50,037 bases of DNA. Origin: Paramacrobiotus metropolitanus (taxonomy: Eukaryota > Tardigrada > Eutardigrada > Parachela > Macrobiotidae). A model generated the notes under the pieces. That model was not told where the DNA came from, ran no database searches, and saw nothing but the letters and a program-made list of their open reading frames with translations. Shown here one piece after another: positions 12,051 through 22,500 of the stretch (position 1 is the stretch's first letter; every line of letters begins with the position of its first letter). Location of the stretch: contig NW_026570546.1 of assembly GCF_019649055.1 (NCBI RefSeq), forward strand, positions 1 to 50,037. The letters are read 5' to 3'. The translations under genes and the position numbers were made by a program.

Positions 12051-12428
12051 TTCAGAAATTTTTGAAACGGTAACCTCTGTTTTGGAAGCGCTTGAGTTCG
12101 GTGCTATCGTCTGGGTGTCGACGTTTTGACCCACGGTAACAGTTGGTGTCGCCTGTGCGAAGAATGGGGGCGGCATATAGTGTCCGAATGCATACGGCTG
12201 GTACGCTGGAGAAATACCTCCAGGAAAAACACCACCCGCATACCACGGTGTACCATATGGCGGGTAATTTGCAGAAGCCGGGGGGGTGGGAAAGTATGGA
12301 TTATACATCGGTGGGACAAACGGTCCGACAGTAGCTGCTGAAGGTCCCCCAGCAGCATCGGTTGTTTTTGGCATTCCGGCGGCATGCCCATTAAATACCC
12401 AAGGGATGTTACCAGGCAAATGATACAT
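12051..12428 (-). CDS. Pro/Tyr/Gly-rich coding exon
   Basis: An ATG at 12428 opens 126 codons that end in phase 0 at a GTACGA donor (12050). The product is rich in Pro, Tyr, Gly and Ala (MYNPYFPTPP, PAYQPYAFGHYMPPPFF), with no catalytic motif, like low-complexity N-terminal regions of nuclear or RNA-associated proteins. The C48-like exon further along the same strand begins in the same phase (at 10538), so the two could be one gene with a 1.5-kb intron that contains the TTAA MITE. That join is inference; the exon could equally belong to another gene. Confidence 0.5.
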
Positions 12429-15400
12429 CGCGATCCACAACGTCCCACAACAGATGGTAAATCTTACAGTAAAAATTGATCATAAGATTATCGCCACAAT
12501 AGTCTTTACTTGAATTTACTCAAGAATTATCCGCTAGAAACCACTTCGTTTATTGTAACTTGCAAATGACACGAGCTCTTTATTCGCGCAAAGGATTATC
12601 AGGATTTCCAGAGTTGTAAAGCAACCGCACCGTCTATCCATTCATTCACTTTCTTAACAAGAGAAGCAACACAATTCTACCGGTACAGCTGATCTCATTG
12701 ATACAGAGCAGACAGATTCTCGATCTAAGAAGATGATGTTCCTCAACACCACGGTACAGTTTCTGCTTACACATTATGTAGCGATGCCGGGATAAAAATA
12801 GTGAGCAGTGCTGTAGATTGAGGGAGAGAGAGGAAGTTGTTAATTGTTGATGGTGCTTTATGATACTCTGCCGTGCTACCGCTTCCATTCTTTTGCAAGT
12901 GCTCATCAACATCTATTTGTAATGACCAAAAGTCCTTAATACACGCTTATTAAATGTGACGGCATAACAGCGGTAAAATATAGCGACTTAACGCATTATT
13001 TACATAACAGATCATTTGGGTACCACCTTTTCGTGAGCTTGCCTTTTCTTGCATACACCGAATTTGTTAATATGAGATGTTTTTTCCTAGTATAAAATTT
13101 ACAGTTATTTTGAATTTAGTATCTAAGATTTAAATACAAAATAAAAGTTTTAAAATGCAACTGCTTAACTAGTCCTGCACAAGACTAGTTCCATTAGCGT
13201 TCCGAATTAGCAGCAAGACATATCCCGTCTTGTGTTGTGCGGTGGTGCAGATATCAGAGAGCAGTTGTGCAATTTCCGCTCTCTTCTATCTTACATATTA
13301 CATTCATCAGGGAAACCTAAATCGGGAGGAGGTATTACTTCGCGCACATCTTGTAGATTTTTATGTTGTGTTATTACTACCTCTGCTTATTTACAAAACA
13401 TGTTTTGAAAACTTTGCGCGTTTATTTACTTTAATTTTTGTTTTTCGGGCCCACCAAAACACTTTTGTTTTATGTTTAGATTCGGCCGCCAAACGATCTA
13501 AAATGTTCATACATATATCGGTTATATAGCGCGTGTTATTTTTTGCATGCCGAGATATGACAAAACAAAGCACAACTTACGCTCTTTTTAGTCAATCAGT
13601 CCAATACGTTACTAAATTTTTTTTAAATTTTCCCCCAATTTAACTCTGAGACGTACCGGTATGGAGGATTCTCAATCAAAATTGGGTTATTTACTAATTT
13701 TAAAGGTTTCACATATGTACTAAAAGTTTGTAGAATTATTTAACGTCTAAAAGTACGTGAACATCCCCGCCGGCACGCGTGTTCACAAACGTGAACATCC
13801 CCGCCGGCACGCGTGCTCACAAACTTGAACATCCTCGCCCGGCACCCATGTTCACGAGCATAAAGCAGACTGGCTGCATACAGCCGCGCAAAGTGATAAT
13901 TACCTCTGATCTGCTTCAAAGTGCGGCTCACATCAACGGTATCCGATTACTGCACAATAGCAAACGTGAGCATCTCTGCTTGGCACCATGCTCATTAATG
14001 CAATAAGGAGGCTGATCAATAATCATTCAGTAATTCAATGTTTATCCAGTGCTACTAAGAAAATCCCTTAGTGAGAAAATTACTATTATCCAGAAACAAA
14101 CAGCATCCCCATTACGCACTTCATAAGAGCGACAGCCGGGAAGGAATATTCTACCGGATGCACCGCCGCGTGTGCTCAAACGCATAACCGTGTGATGCTG
14201 TTGCAGTCTTCCAGTTCGAGTGTGTAACTTCTCCCTCTGCCATTCAGAATTCGGTTCAAAATAGTATGAAAATTCACTTAAATTTAAAGAAGACTAGTTT
14301 TTTATGCGAGTAACGTTTTATTTCCCAATTACCGGGTGGCCTAACAAAACGTCACCCTGGATTACTAAGGTGCACTGGCCCTATCCAGTGCTTGATTGGC
14401 ATGATTTTAGTTTCATTCGAAAGAGCAACTTCCATAACACAAAAAGGTTAAGTCAAACCAACAATGTAAATGAGTCTTCTTTTTTCCTGAATTATTTTGA
14501 AAAAATGGGTGGAGTTGAGTGATGTCCCGGAAACAAAAATTCCAGTTTCCCTATTTCTGAATTTAAATTGTAGATATTCAGCAGAGTACGTTATTGTTTA
14601 TGACGTTACTGTTTCAAAAAGAGGGATTCTTCTTGATTTTTTCAATGTATAGAATAACGACATCCTAGTGACCCTGACTGCCCAAGAAGCGAAAGATTTG
14701 ATACTCATTACATTTGATTCTCATGAAACGGGGTAGCAGACTTTTTGAAAACACTTTGCAGGCCATCGCTTTGAAAGCAGTCCTGGATCATACCCGTGTT
14801 TGGAAGGGTAATAACCCACCTACAGTTGTCAGTTGAAGCGGCGCTCTTCGTTTCACCCTGTACTGAGCAAACAATTGTAACCAAAATGCTTAAAAAAACG
14901 GACAAATAAACTCATTATTTTTTCGAACAGTCAAGAGGTTGCTTAGTGCATAGCTAATCCAGCGCATGCACCATCCCAACAATTTTTTCCCGGCTGAACA
15001 AAAAAGTGCTATTCTAGATAAAACAATTAAAAAATTTAAAATAATGTGCAAGAACAAAAACTGAGGCGCAATTGTGACCTTTGAGAGATGGGATACTAAA
15101 AATTTTGACACGATTTCACTTGGCGCCATTGTCAACGAGGGGCACAACTTTTCAGAAAAATGTTTTATTGTTTTTGGTAGCTTATGAAATTGTCTATCGG
15201 ATGAGTTTATCCGGTTTAAATTACGTTAAGTGGTTCGCGCAGGGCAAAACAAACGCGGAGGGTGACATTTTGTTCGGCCACCCGGTAATTGAAGCCATAC
15301 TTTACGTATGGAGAACATAGATATATCCGCCTTCGAATGGGACGATGGGGAAAATTAACACAACAAAACATGTGCAAAAAAATTAACACGTGCATGATAG
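12429..15400. other. Non-coding interior of the 9-kb element, right side
   Basis: No domain recognised. It contains the inner inverted repeat at 13754-13879 and a weaker copy near 13963-13990. A minus-strand open frame at 14708-14905 contains NCRWVITLPNTGMIQ, faintly CUB-like, but has no supporting exon. The rest is AT-rich. Confidence 0.5.
13754..13879 (-). repeat. Internal subterminal repeat of the 9-kb element (right)
   Basis: Reverse complement of 7531-7619, with one extra unit. Two adjacent units share GTGAACATCCCCGCCGGCAC followed by GCGTG(T/C)TCAC, so each unit can pair its ends. The right arm therefore has an expanded repeat number. Confidence 0.85.
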
Positions 15401-15492
15401 CATTCGTGAGCATTTTCGCCCGTCAAAAATGCTCACAAGCATTTTCGCCCGTCAAATATGCTCACAGCGTGAACCGTGAACATGTCAACATT

Positions 15493-15931
15493 AGATTGTA
15501 GTCGCCATAAGGCTACGATAGACGGTAAACGATGTACGGTGAGTGCCGACCGCATCGGAAGTGCACCGGCAAGTGCTTTGTGTTGTCGCAGGCGTCTGCG
15601 GTCGTACGGTATACGATCACCTTTCAAGATGTTTTTATTTTTTTTATATAAACAACCTCGATCCAACGAAATCAAGAATCTATAAACAACCAATTAGAAT
15701 TCTTGATTTCGTTGGATCGAGCAGAACGCACATTCACGTACATATCGCCGAAGGCGGCTGCAGTTTCGCAGGTTCAGACGTTACGCCCACAGAAACGATA
15801 CGATAGGATCACCACTTACCGTCTTACTTATCGTCAAACGGTCCGATAAGGGTACGCCGTTATGACGTGCAAGAGCCTACCGTATATCGTACCGTCTGTC
15901 GTAGGCTCTTTTTTGCGTGCGACTACAATCT
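15493..15931. mobile_element. 439-bp MITE inserted in the right TIR
   Basis: Perfect 13-bp terminal repeats (AGATTGTAGTCGC / GCGACTACAATCT) with a 3-bp ATT duplication on each side. The pre-insertion site is preserved in the left TIR, which confirms both borders. A block near its right end (from GGTCCGATAAGGGTACGCC through GAGCCTA, about 15839-15880) recurs at 29345-29385, so the element at 28.7-29.4 kb belongs to the same family. No coding capacity. A 3-bp duplication suggests a Harbinger-like group, tentatively. Confidence 0.85.
15657..15721. repeat. 23-bp perfect hairpin inside the MITE
   Basis: Arms 15657-15679 (begins CTCGATCCAACGAAATC) and 15699-15721 are exact complements with a 19-nt AT-rich loop, near the middle of the MITE. 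Confidence 0.9.
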
Positions 15932-15953
15932 ATTCTTGCCGGCTACAACCGAG

Positions 15954-16626
15954 CACAAGTTACATGTGGCGTGAGTCTTTACGCCCTCCGTGCATGTGAG
16001 CATCCGGTAACTAACGCCACCGTGCATATTGTTGCGTCTGGCGGTGGTGACTTACGCACAGACGCTACGTTTTCTAGACGTGCTGAAGATAGACGACCTC
16101 CGCTACGCTTCGGTCGAAAATCGTATCCGACCTACTTTACCGGAGTTTGTATGCTGTAATTCGATTTACGGTACAGCAAGGCAATCTGAATCGGAATTCA
16201 CCGTGAGATAAAACCGTCCGAGTGAAAATCCGGAGACAAACAACTGTCTCACGATGTTGAGTAGTGTATACAAAACGAAGAATCCGAGAAACTTACGGGG
16301 GTGATGGTTGAAGGCGCCATACCTAGAGCAATAAGAGAAATTCTAATGAAATCCGTGTGGTGTAGCAGCGGCTAACTGGTGGCTGGAGTACGGTGGTGGA
16401 CAAAAACAAGTAGATGTTTCGTCTGAGGTTAAACTGCTTTTGAGGCACATTGGTGCACCAAACACGCCCGTGTTCCTGCACGTGTTGACGGTTTGTGCGC
16501 ATTGGATTTGTTGCTGTCATATAGTATTTACTGGTTTATTAAATCAATTTTTGAATGCCGACCGACTGGCCGATTTCGGCTTACTATGGTCGGACTTCTC
16601 CTATAACCAAAAAGAATCATTTCCAG
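15954..16626 (+). other. Upstream region of the second astacin gene
   Basis: Lies between the mobile element and the first recognisable astacin exon. Open frames at 15917-16159 and 16029-16211 show no domain. The 5' exon(s) of the second astacin gene (signal peptide, propeptide) should lie here, but I cannot place them. Confidence 0.4.
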
Positions 16627-18101
16627 ATTGGCGGGACAACGGGATAATTGCAAATTCCCTTCGCCATATCCAAATCAAAACGATGCAGTGTCTGCGCTTC
16701 GTCAAGAGAGAATTCGAAAACGACTTCATAATATTCGAGTCAACGACAGCGTAAGTGAGCAAGATGCAGAGGATAATTAACAGCATCTCTTGTAGGACGC
16801 CACCAGTGCATACCTGATTTTGATGGGTTCGAATCTCTAGGTCCACCGGCTGCCGGTCCGCTGTCGGGCGTCAAGGAGGCCCACAGGCGATCACTTTATC
16901 ACCGGCATGTCTGACGCGTGGCATTATCCAGCATTTGGTACTCCATGCTCTCGGAATGTTCCACGAACATCAACGCGATGATCGTGAGCAGTACGTGCAT
17001 TTCTACCCTAACCGCACAACGGGTAGTGAAGCCGCTGCGGCGGCATTCCGCACATTACCAGGGCTACGTAAATACGGAGCGGGATACGATGTGGAATCGA
17101 TTATGCATTTCGGACCTTTTGATTTCGCGACGAGCCAGCAGCAGCCGGTGTTGGTGATGAAAACTCACGGGAACAGTAAAATGGGCCAACGGCGCACACT
17201 GAGCGTGGGAGATGTGGCGAAACTCAGTGCCGCATATCACTGCAACATCAACTCTACACGAGCAGATTCCGAACCCTTTCCGGAATTTAACAGGGACGTG
17301 TTCACCAGCGAACAGTGTGCCTTATTCCGTGCGTTATTACCGTGTTGGTCGATACCTGATCAATTATCGCACGAAGTCTGTGCGTCTCGCAATTACCATC
17401 AGATCCTATGTAACCGCACAAACCTGCCTAAAGCGGACGTTGATCGGCTAGCGAGAACTATTAGTAGATCACTGCACTTAGTTTCCATAAAAATGCCGGA
17501 AGCGTTAACATGCCACTCGGAAAAGTTTGCGCCCATACGTCGGCAGGTGACGCATCTCGTCCTGACTAATTGTACGTCCAGACGATCAACCAGAGATGTA
17601 GCTGGTTTTCAGTTCAGTAACCTGCTGGAACTTTGGTTCGAGAGCTGTACCGATCTCGTTGTCGAGAAATCGGATTTCACCGGATTAAACCGACTAGAAG
17701 CTCTGATTTTCCATTTGACTACCGTGTTTTCCCTGGATATCAGAGCGCTGCACAATCTGCCATCTGTGGCAAGTATCAGCCTGGATTATACAAGTAATCA
17801 TGCAGAGAGGCTGCAGTTGTTCAAAATCCAGGGATATGTGAAATATTTGGAACTCCTGAATTGCAACTGCAGATTTGCTGATTTTCGCTCCTGGAGGCAC
17901 AATAACAAAACTATCCAGCCCCGGTTTTACCATCCAGAAAAGTATCGCTGGCCCGGAATGGCTGCCAAGCCGGCATATCCAGCGCTTGGGCAACTGTATA
18001 TTCCTGTTGATTGTAGCAAGATGCCATTCTCCTCCACTGGGGATTTCGTCCAACAGCCACGTAAAGCATATTCAGCTAACGAGCCGAACTGCAACGTGTG
18101 A
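16627..18101 (+). CDS. Astacin/LRR paralogue lacking catalytic residues (probable pseudoprotease)
   Basis: Exons 16627-16750 and 16841-18101 give 461 residues in phase with a 90-bp intron. The first exon is 124 nt, the same length, phase and boundary codon as exon 2761-2884 of the first gene. The catalytic fold is clear: GCRSAVGRQGGPQAITLSPAC, then GIIQHLVLHALGMFHEHQR. The zinc motif reads HLVLH (16932-16946), so the catalytic Glu of HExxH is Leu. The Met-turn reads SIMHFG, so the usual Tyr is Phe (17109-17111). All three zinc histidines and the conserved cysteines remain. One LRR region and one LRRCT-like block follow (CNCRFADFRSW near 17865), then PVDC...SANEPNC before the stop. The rest of the frame is intact, which argues for a retained non-catalytic binding role over a dead gene (inference). 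A tandem duplicate of the 2.8-6.3 kb gene. Confidence 0.85.
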
Positions 18102-18463
18102 CACGGTTGAATCCCCGAAGCTGAAGTCTAATTAAAATCAGTCTAACTGAAATCATTCCAATTGAAATTCTTTTTAACAGTTCGGTCGGCTTCGCTGAAC
18201 GTGTTTGGAAAACTCGATTTTCGAGAAATTCGTTTGGTATGCCTTAAGTCGAAAAAGAACTTTCGCATATATTCCAGTAACCCTATTTGCTTTTTTCGGT
18301 AATTGCAAATTACAGCACTTGCCAGAGCATTCAACCCCACGTAACGCGTTCCCCGCTAACGTGCGACGGTACAGACCGTACAGCAGAACACGAAAAAAGT
18401 CATCCGCGCATAACAGAGAAGCGTATGCAACGGCAAACAGATTGCCGAGAGCACAGACCGCAA

Positions 18464-20334
18464 TCAAAAAGTCCACCATCCCTTTAGAGTCGTTTCTCGC
18501 GTCCACTTTTGAAGATTGACGAGGAGATGTAGGGTGATGCGCGACAATTTCTCCAACTGCAAATCTTGCAGACCAACCCGGCACCACTTTTTTCCGCGGT
18601 AGTGCGAGGACGGACGCGGATCAGCTGACTGTGCCGCGCACAGCGTCTGTAAGAGCCACTATTCATAAGGAGCATTTGACAGGCACAACCGTTCTTTCTA
18701 CCTTGCACACGGCGTTTTCCATTTTGCGGTTTTTATAGAAATCCCCGTCCACTTGGAAGCGCTGGTGTAGCGCGTGCAGCGCCTGCTCACTTAACCCCGG
18801 CAGCGCCGCCTCAACTGCATCCCAAAACGCGCAGTCGAACCCACTGCCCAGCGGCAATCGCGCCGTACCGATGTGCACCTGCATCTCCGTTATGAACTCC
18901 ATGGTTGTGTACCGCCGGTGCTCCGCGTTGATCTGAAAGCTGCAGACCAGGTAAACGAGGCAGTTGGTCATGCGAAGAACGGTGCCGCTGGGCAGATTGC
19001 GGCATCGCTTGACGAAATCCTCCAGCCAAACATAATCGTAATCCTCATTCGAGCGTGATTGGTGCAGGCCGCATTCGGGATGCTGTTCACGGCGCAGTGC
19101 TGTTCACGGCGCATTGAACCAAAAAGTCAAACTGGACACGGTGTAGATGAATACTTGGCAAGTGGATAGCGGTTTGATGAGCAGCAACATAGCGTATCAT
19201 GTCGCACGCTATCAAGGCGTAATCATAGCCGATCCGCTCTTTCAGGGGCGTTATGACAACCCGTTGCGTGTCGGGATGTAAGCATTTGAACACCGTCGCC
19301 AACCAGAGAAACTCATTTCGATCCTTGTTGCGGATGTTGTCTTCCTCCATGCGGATGACGATGATGGAACGCAGCGCTGGCGTATCCATGATACGGTTCC
19401 ACGATATACACACAGTACGCAGCTTCATCTGCATTACGGTGTCCAAGTGAGAAAAGACTTCCTGCCACAATTCCAGTGGCAACGGTAACTGCGCCATCTC
19501 GTCATCGAATACATCGACAGACTCAGAAAGATTCAGGATCAGGCTACCCTGCTCCTCGTGGAGACGGATAAGACTTTTCTGAGAACCACGAAAAACATTT
19601 TATAAACATTGCTGTATTAAGCTATTCCAAGTTTTCATCTGCTAGATGACGGTAAAAAATCTCGTAAAAATTTAACAGCGTAGCATTCTTCTTACCGGCA
19701 AAGCGTCTTTCAAGAAGCACCGTTTTTCTTTAGAATTCGGCTGACAGATGTACTTCAGCTCGCCGCCTACGATTTCCACTACGTAAATCCGTTCGTTGAT
19801 ATGGAAACGCTGGAGATTCAATCGCTGAATGAGAGCCTCGGCTGCTTCCGTGGACAGCGAACGGAATTCCTTGCCCAGCTGCACACAGCGCTTAATGAAG
19901 GCTCCTCGGTCGATGCGATCTCGAGGTGAAGGGTGAGCAGCTTTTCTGTTGGCATCGCGAAGCAGGCGAACGCGATCCATGGGGACGAAGTCGGTGCACG
20001 CTTCTTTCGTGTCTGGGCGCTGCCAACGGATCACGCCAGCCGTTTCGTAGTAGTACGACCCAGCCCGCCTTACGCAGCTCATTTCAGCTGCGACCCAAGT
20101 CCACGGATCCGCTGCAGTCGCCCGCAGGACCTGCACCGGAAGGTTGGTCATTTGTTTGACAGAGATTCCGTACAGGTTGCAGCTCCTTGGGCGCGGAAAG
20201 AAAACACTGCCGAATGGCGCATGTTCGCGTGGCCGACTGGGACAGAGATAGACGAAGACCCCGTCGTCGGCCACGTCGACGACGCGCCCGAAGCGCGTCT
20301 GTTAATCGCTGTCCACAATGTACACGGCCAGCAT
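18464..20334 (-). pseudogene. F-box family copy A (Tudor-like N-terminus, F-box, LRR-like C-terminus), broken
   Basis: Exons 20334-19696, 19578-18702 and 18646-18464, with GT-AG junctions in phase 0. The N-terminus keeps the tandem Tudor/Agenet-like pattern (GRVVDVADDGVFVYL; NLPVQVL; WTWVAAEM; CTDFVPMDRVRL). The second exon has the F-box (LPLELWQEVFSHLDTVMQMK...RTVCISWN). The last exon has the family signature QSADPRPSSHYRGKKWC. Two lesions are visible: a TAA at 20302-20304 (codon 11, where copy C has Gln), and a 17-bp tandem duplication at 19081-19114 that shifts the frame in the LRR-like part. Beyond the shift the frame continues with good family similarity. It faces copy B head to head across about 220 bp. 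Confidence 0.75.
19081..19114. repeat. 17-bp tandem duplication that breaks F-box copy A
   Basis: TGCTGTTCACGGCGCAG at 19081-19097 is repeated at 19098-19114 with one mismatch in the last base. Seventeen is not a multiple of three, so it moves the minus-strand reading frame of copy A. Confidence 0.9.
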
Positions 20335-20556
20335 TCTGTTTGGTGCGGTTGACGACGTTGGGCACTAACCGGATATACACTGCCAGAGCTGAAGTCAGCG
20401 TGTCGATGCAGGTAGTTGCAGTGTTGTCTTCGATAGAATTTTTATCCCTAGATTCTGCACTTTTCCTTGCTTGCACCACTGCTTCTAATAAACCTGTCAA
20501 TCAGACGTGCTGCTTTGTTGTTCTTTGTCACTTTTGCCCAAAATCCACCGACAACC
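20335..20556. promoter_or_regulatory. Intergenic region between divergent F-box copies A and B
   Basis: 222 bp separate the two start codons, so any promoter must be shared or back to back. I see no clear TATA box or repeated motif. The call rests only on gene orientation and distance. Confidence 0.35.
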
Positions 20557-22500
20557 ATGTCCCGGATCGGGCCAGATGAAGTCAACGTTGTGGACGCCGG
20601 CAACGCCCTGCTGTACGGGCCGCGTGGTGGACCTAGCGGACAACGGACTCTACATCGACCTACAGCCTCCCGAGCGTCGCCGCGAGTTCGTCCCCTTCGA
20701 CCGAATCTTCCTCACGGTTCCTTCGAAAGACTGGGTGCTCGCTTTCCCAAATGGCAGGATGGTGCGCGGAAGAGCGTTTCAGTGGAAGTGCTAAGCCGCG
20801 AAAACTACGGCGATGCGGGGCGCTGGTGGCCCGCGGAAATGCTGAACTCGCACCCGAAACTAGCGTGCGCCGTCGTTCAGGGACGAAACGACAGCGGCGC
20901 CACCTGGACGGACATCTTCCCACTGCACCGCGTGCGCTTGCCGGTACCGGATGGCTAGGGACAGCGTAACCAGCAGCCGGAGGCGGGGGAGATGACCACG
21001 CCGCCCCGGCCCATTCAACCGGCCGATATGGAGAAGGAGCGTCTGCCGCTGCCGGGCGGATGTAGTGCGGCGTCCGCAGCACAACTCTGGCAGGCGGTGC
21101 AGGAGCTGCAGTGGATGAACCATCGGGCCGTCGGCATCGACATTGCGGATGGGCAGCAGCAGCGTGTTGTGTACCGAGTCACGGTAGACGACGGTGAATA
21201 AGAAGCGTTCCCTACGCTGGTTTTTGTACGATATCTATAAGGACCGCCGCTATCAGGTTTGTCTCGTTCTTTAATTTCTCGTGCTACTTGAAACAACCGC
21301 ATTCGCCTGCTTCCATTGGCGTGCCGAATTTGTTGATTTGATTTATTCGGGAAGAGCTTAAAGAATTGGAAGAGGCCCTGAATCCGCTGATCCGCCGTCT
21401 AGCGGACATTCTGCGCCGACCGTGGGTTTCTGTGGAACGCGAGACGCCGGAAGCTTGGCGGGCGGTGCCGACGGATGTGTGGCAGCAGGTCTTCGCCCAA
21501 CTCGACACCCTGACGCAGAATAAGCTGCGCGCGGTGTGCGCAGCGTGGAACGCCCTCCTGGACGCCCCGTTTCTAACGGGCAACATCGTCATCCAGGCGA
21601 GCACCGCCACCCGTAAACCGTTGCCGCATATCTACTATTACTATCTAACGGCGTCCCTTTTTAAATGTCTGGGTCCTTCCACTAATCGTCTCATCTTCCA
21701 CGGCATCAGCGCCGAGGATTTTCAGCCGTGGCGGACATGCTTCACTACATGGCACAGACGCATTTCGGAATCCATCTTCCGGCGCTCTATGTGGTCGGCG
21801 GCACGGACTTCCTCCCGGAACTTCAGGTGCTCGGACTTCCTTCCTCCAGCTGGCTGGATTTATACGACAGCCTGTTTTATAATGCGGGCCGCTGCATGGT
21901 GCACAGTCGCAGGGTCTGCCGTGTGGGACGATGCATCTGGTCGGGTGTTCGGTGCACCAGCGATACTACAGCGTGCAGCTCTCATCCACCACTGTCAAGA
22001 AGCTGGACTACCCGTTGCCGGTGGCGCGTCTCCCGCTGGGCGGGGACTGGGCGTCTACACTCTGGGAAGCGATGGGGGGAGCGCTGCCTGAGCCCAGCGA
22101 AGATTAGCTGCGGATCCTGGCCGAGTGGTTGGCGGTGGTCGCTGCAGAGAAAAAAAACGTTTCCTCGCGGAGGCCGTCTGCAGAGTAAGTGTTGTATTTG
22201 AAAATCCAGGCGGTTTTGCTCCACACACAACGCTTGCCACAACGACTTGATTTGTTTCTAGCGTTGAAGCCTCTTCGATTTCTAAGATTTTCTTAGGCTG
22301 CTAGCCTGTATTTTCTTGTTAGGTAGGCTTTGTGCGCTACCCAGTCCGTTGATCCGCGTCCGTCGGCGCACCGCCGCGGGAAGCGCTTGTGTGAGGAAGG
22401 ACTGCAGGAGCAGCGCTTGAACATTCTTCCCCGTACCGCCCTCCGCTTCCTTCTCGTCATGCCAGAAATTCTGTGTCAAGCTAGCGAGGAACTCCCACGG
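20557..22500 (+). pseudogene. F-box family copy B, multiply broken homologue of the intact copy E
   Basis: Close relative of copy E (45.2-47.3 kb). The first part (20557-20958) keeps VVDLADNGLYIDL, FVPFDRIFL and WWPAEMLNSHPK but needs two frame changes (near 20620 and 20740). A TAG follows VPDG (20956-20958), where E has Trp. The acceptor before the F-box exon reads TTATTCGG instead of TTATTCAG (near 21350). The F-box exon has WQQVFAQLDTLTQNKLRAVC, then a frameshift near 21725 and a TAG after EPSED (near 22105). A degenerate last exon lies at about 22325-22500. It is a true pseudogene with several independent lesions, and its 3' flank also resembles that of E. Confidence 0.8.

Larger units (their letters stand above)
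6785..15947. mobile_element. 9.16-kb TIR element with 6-bp target duplication and TG...CA ends
   Basis: The left end (6785-6889) and the right end read on the other strand match over 105 bp with three mismatches once a nested MITE is removed from the right arm. The termini read TGTAGCCGGC...GCCGGCTACA. The hexamer ACCGAG flanks both sides (6779-6784 and 15948-15953), a clean target-site duplication. Inside are further inverted copies of a GTGAACA.../...TGTTCAC repeat, a C48/Ulp1-like plus PHD gene (minus strand), a Pro/Tyr/Gly-rich exon, and two nested MITEs. I see no transposase, integrase or polymerase gene, so it is probably non-autonomous or uses an unrecognised enzyme. A 6-bp duplication is known for Polinton/Maverick elements, but their hallmark genes are missing. 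The superfamily is left open. Confidence 0.85.
15401..15947 (-). repeat. Right TIR of the 9-kb element, split by a MITE
   Basis: The arm is 15401-15492 plus 15935-15947 (92 + 13 = 105 bp). The 439-bp MITE at 15493-15931 and its duplicated ATT account for the gap exactly, because removing them restores the left-arm sequence AACATTCTTGCC. Confidence 0.9.

Noticed and set aside
14708-14905. Minus-strand frame with NCRWVITLPNTGMIQ, faintly CUB-like
   Set aside because: Too short, no ATG at the frame start, and no neighbouring exon extends the domain.
6785-15947. Calling the 9-kb element a Polinton/Maverick
   Set aside because: Only the 6-bp duplication and a cysteine protease fit; no polymerase B, integrase, ATPase or capsid frame is visible, and the ends differ from the usual AG start.
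16820-16840. GGGTTCGAATC, resembling a tRNA B box
   Set aside because: It lies in the 90-bp intron of the second astacin gene with no A box, cloverleaf or acceptor stem.
20187-20579. Arg-rich plus-strand frame (RRPRRRPRRRR)
   Set aside because: It is the antisense of the Tudor-like exon of F-box copy A; the same shadow appears at 44.5 kb opposite copy F.
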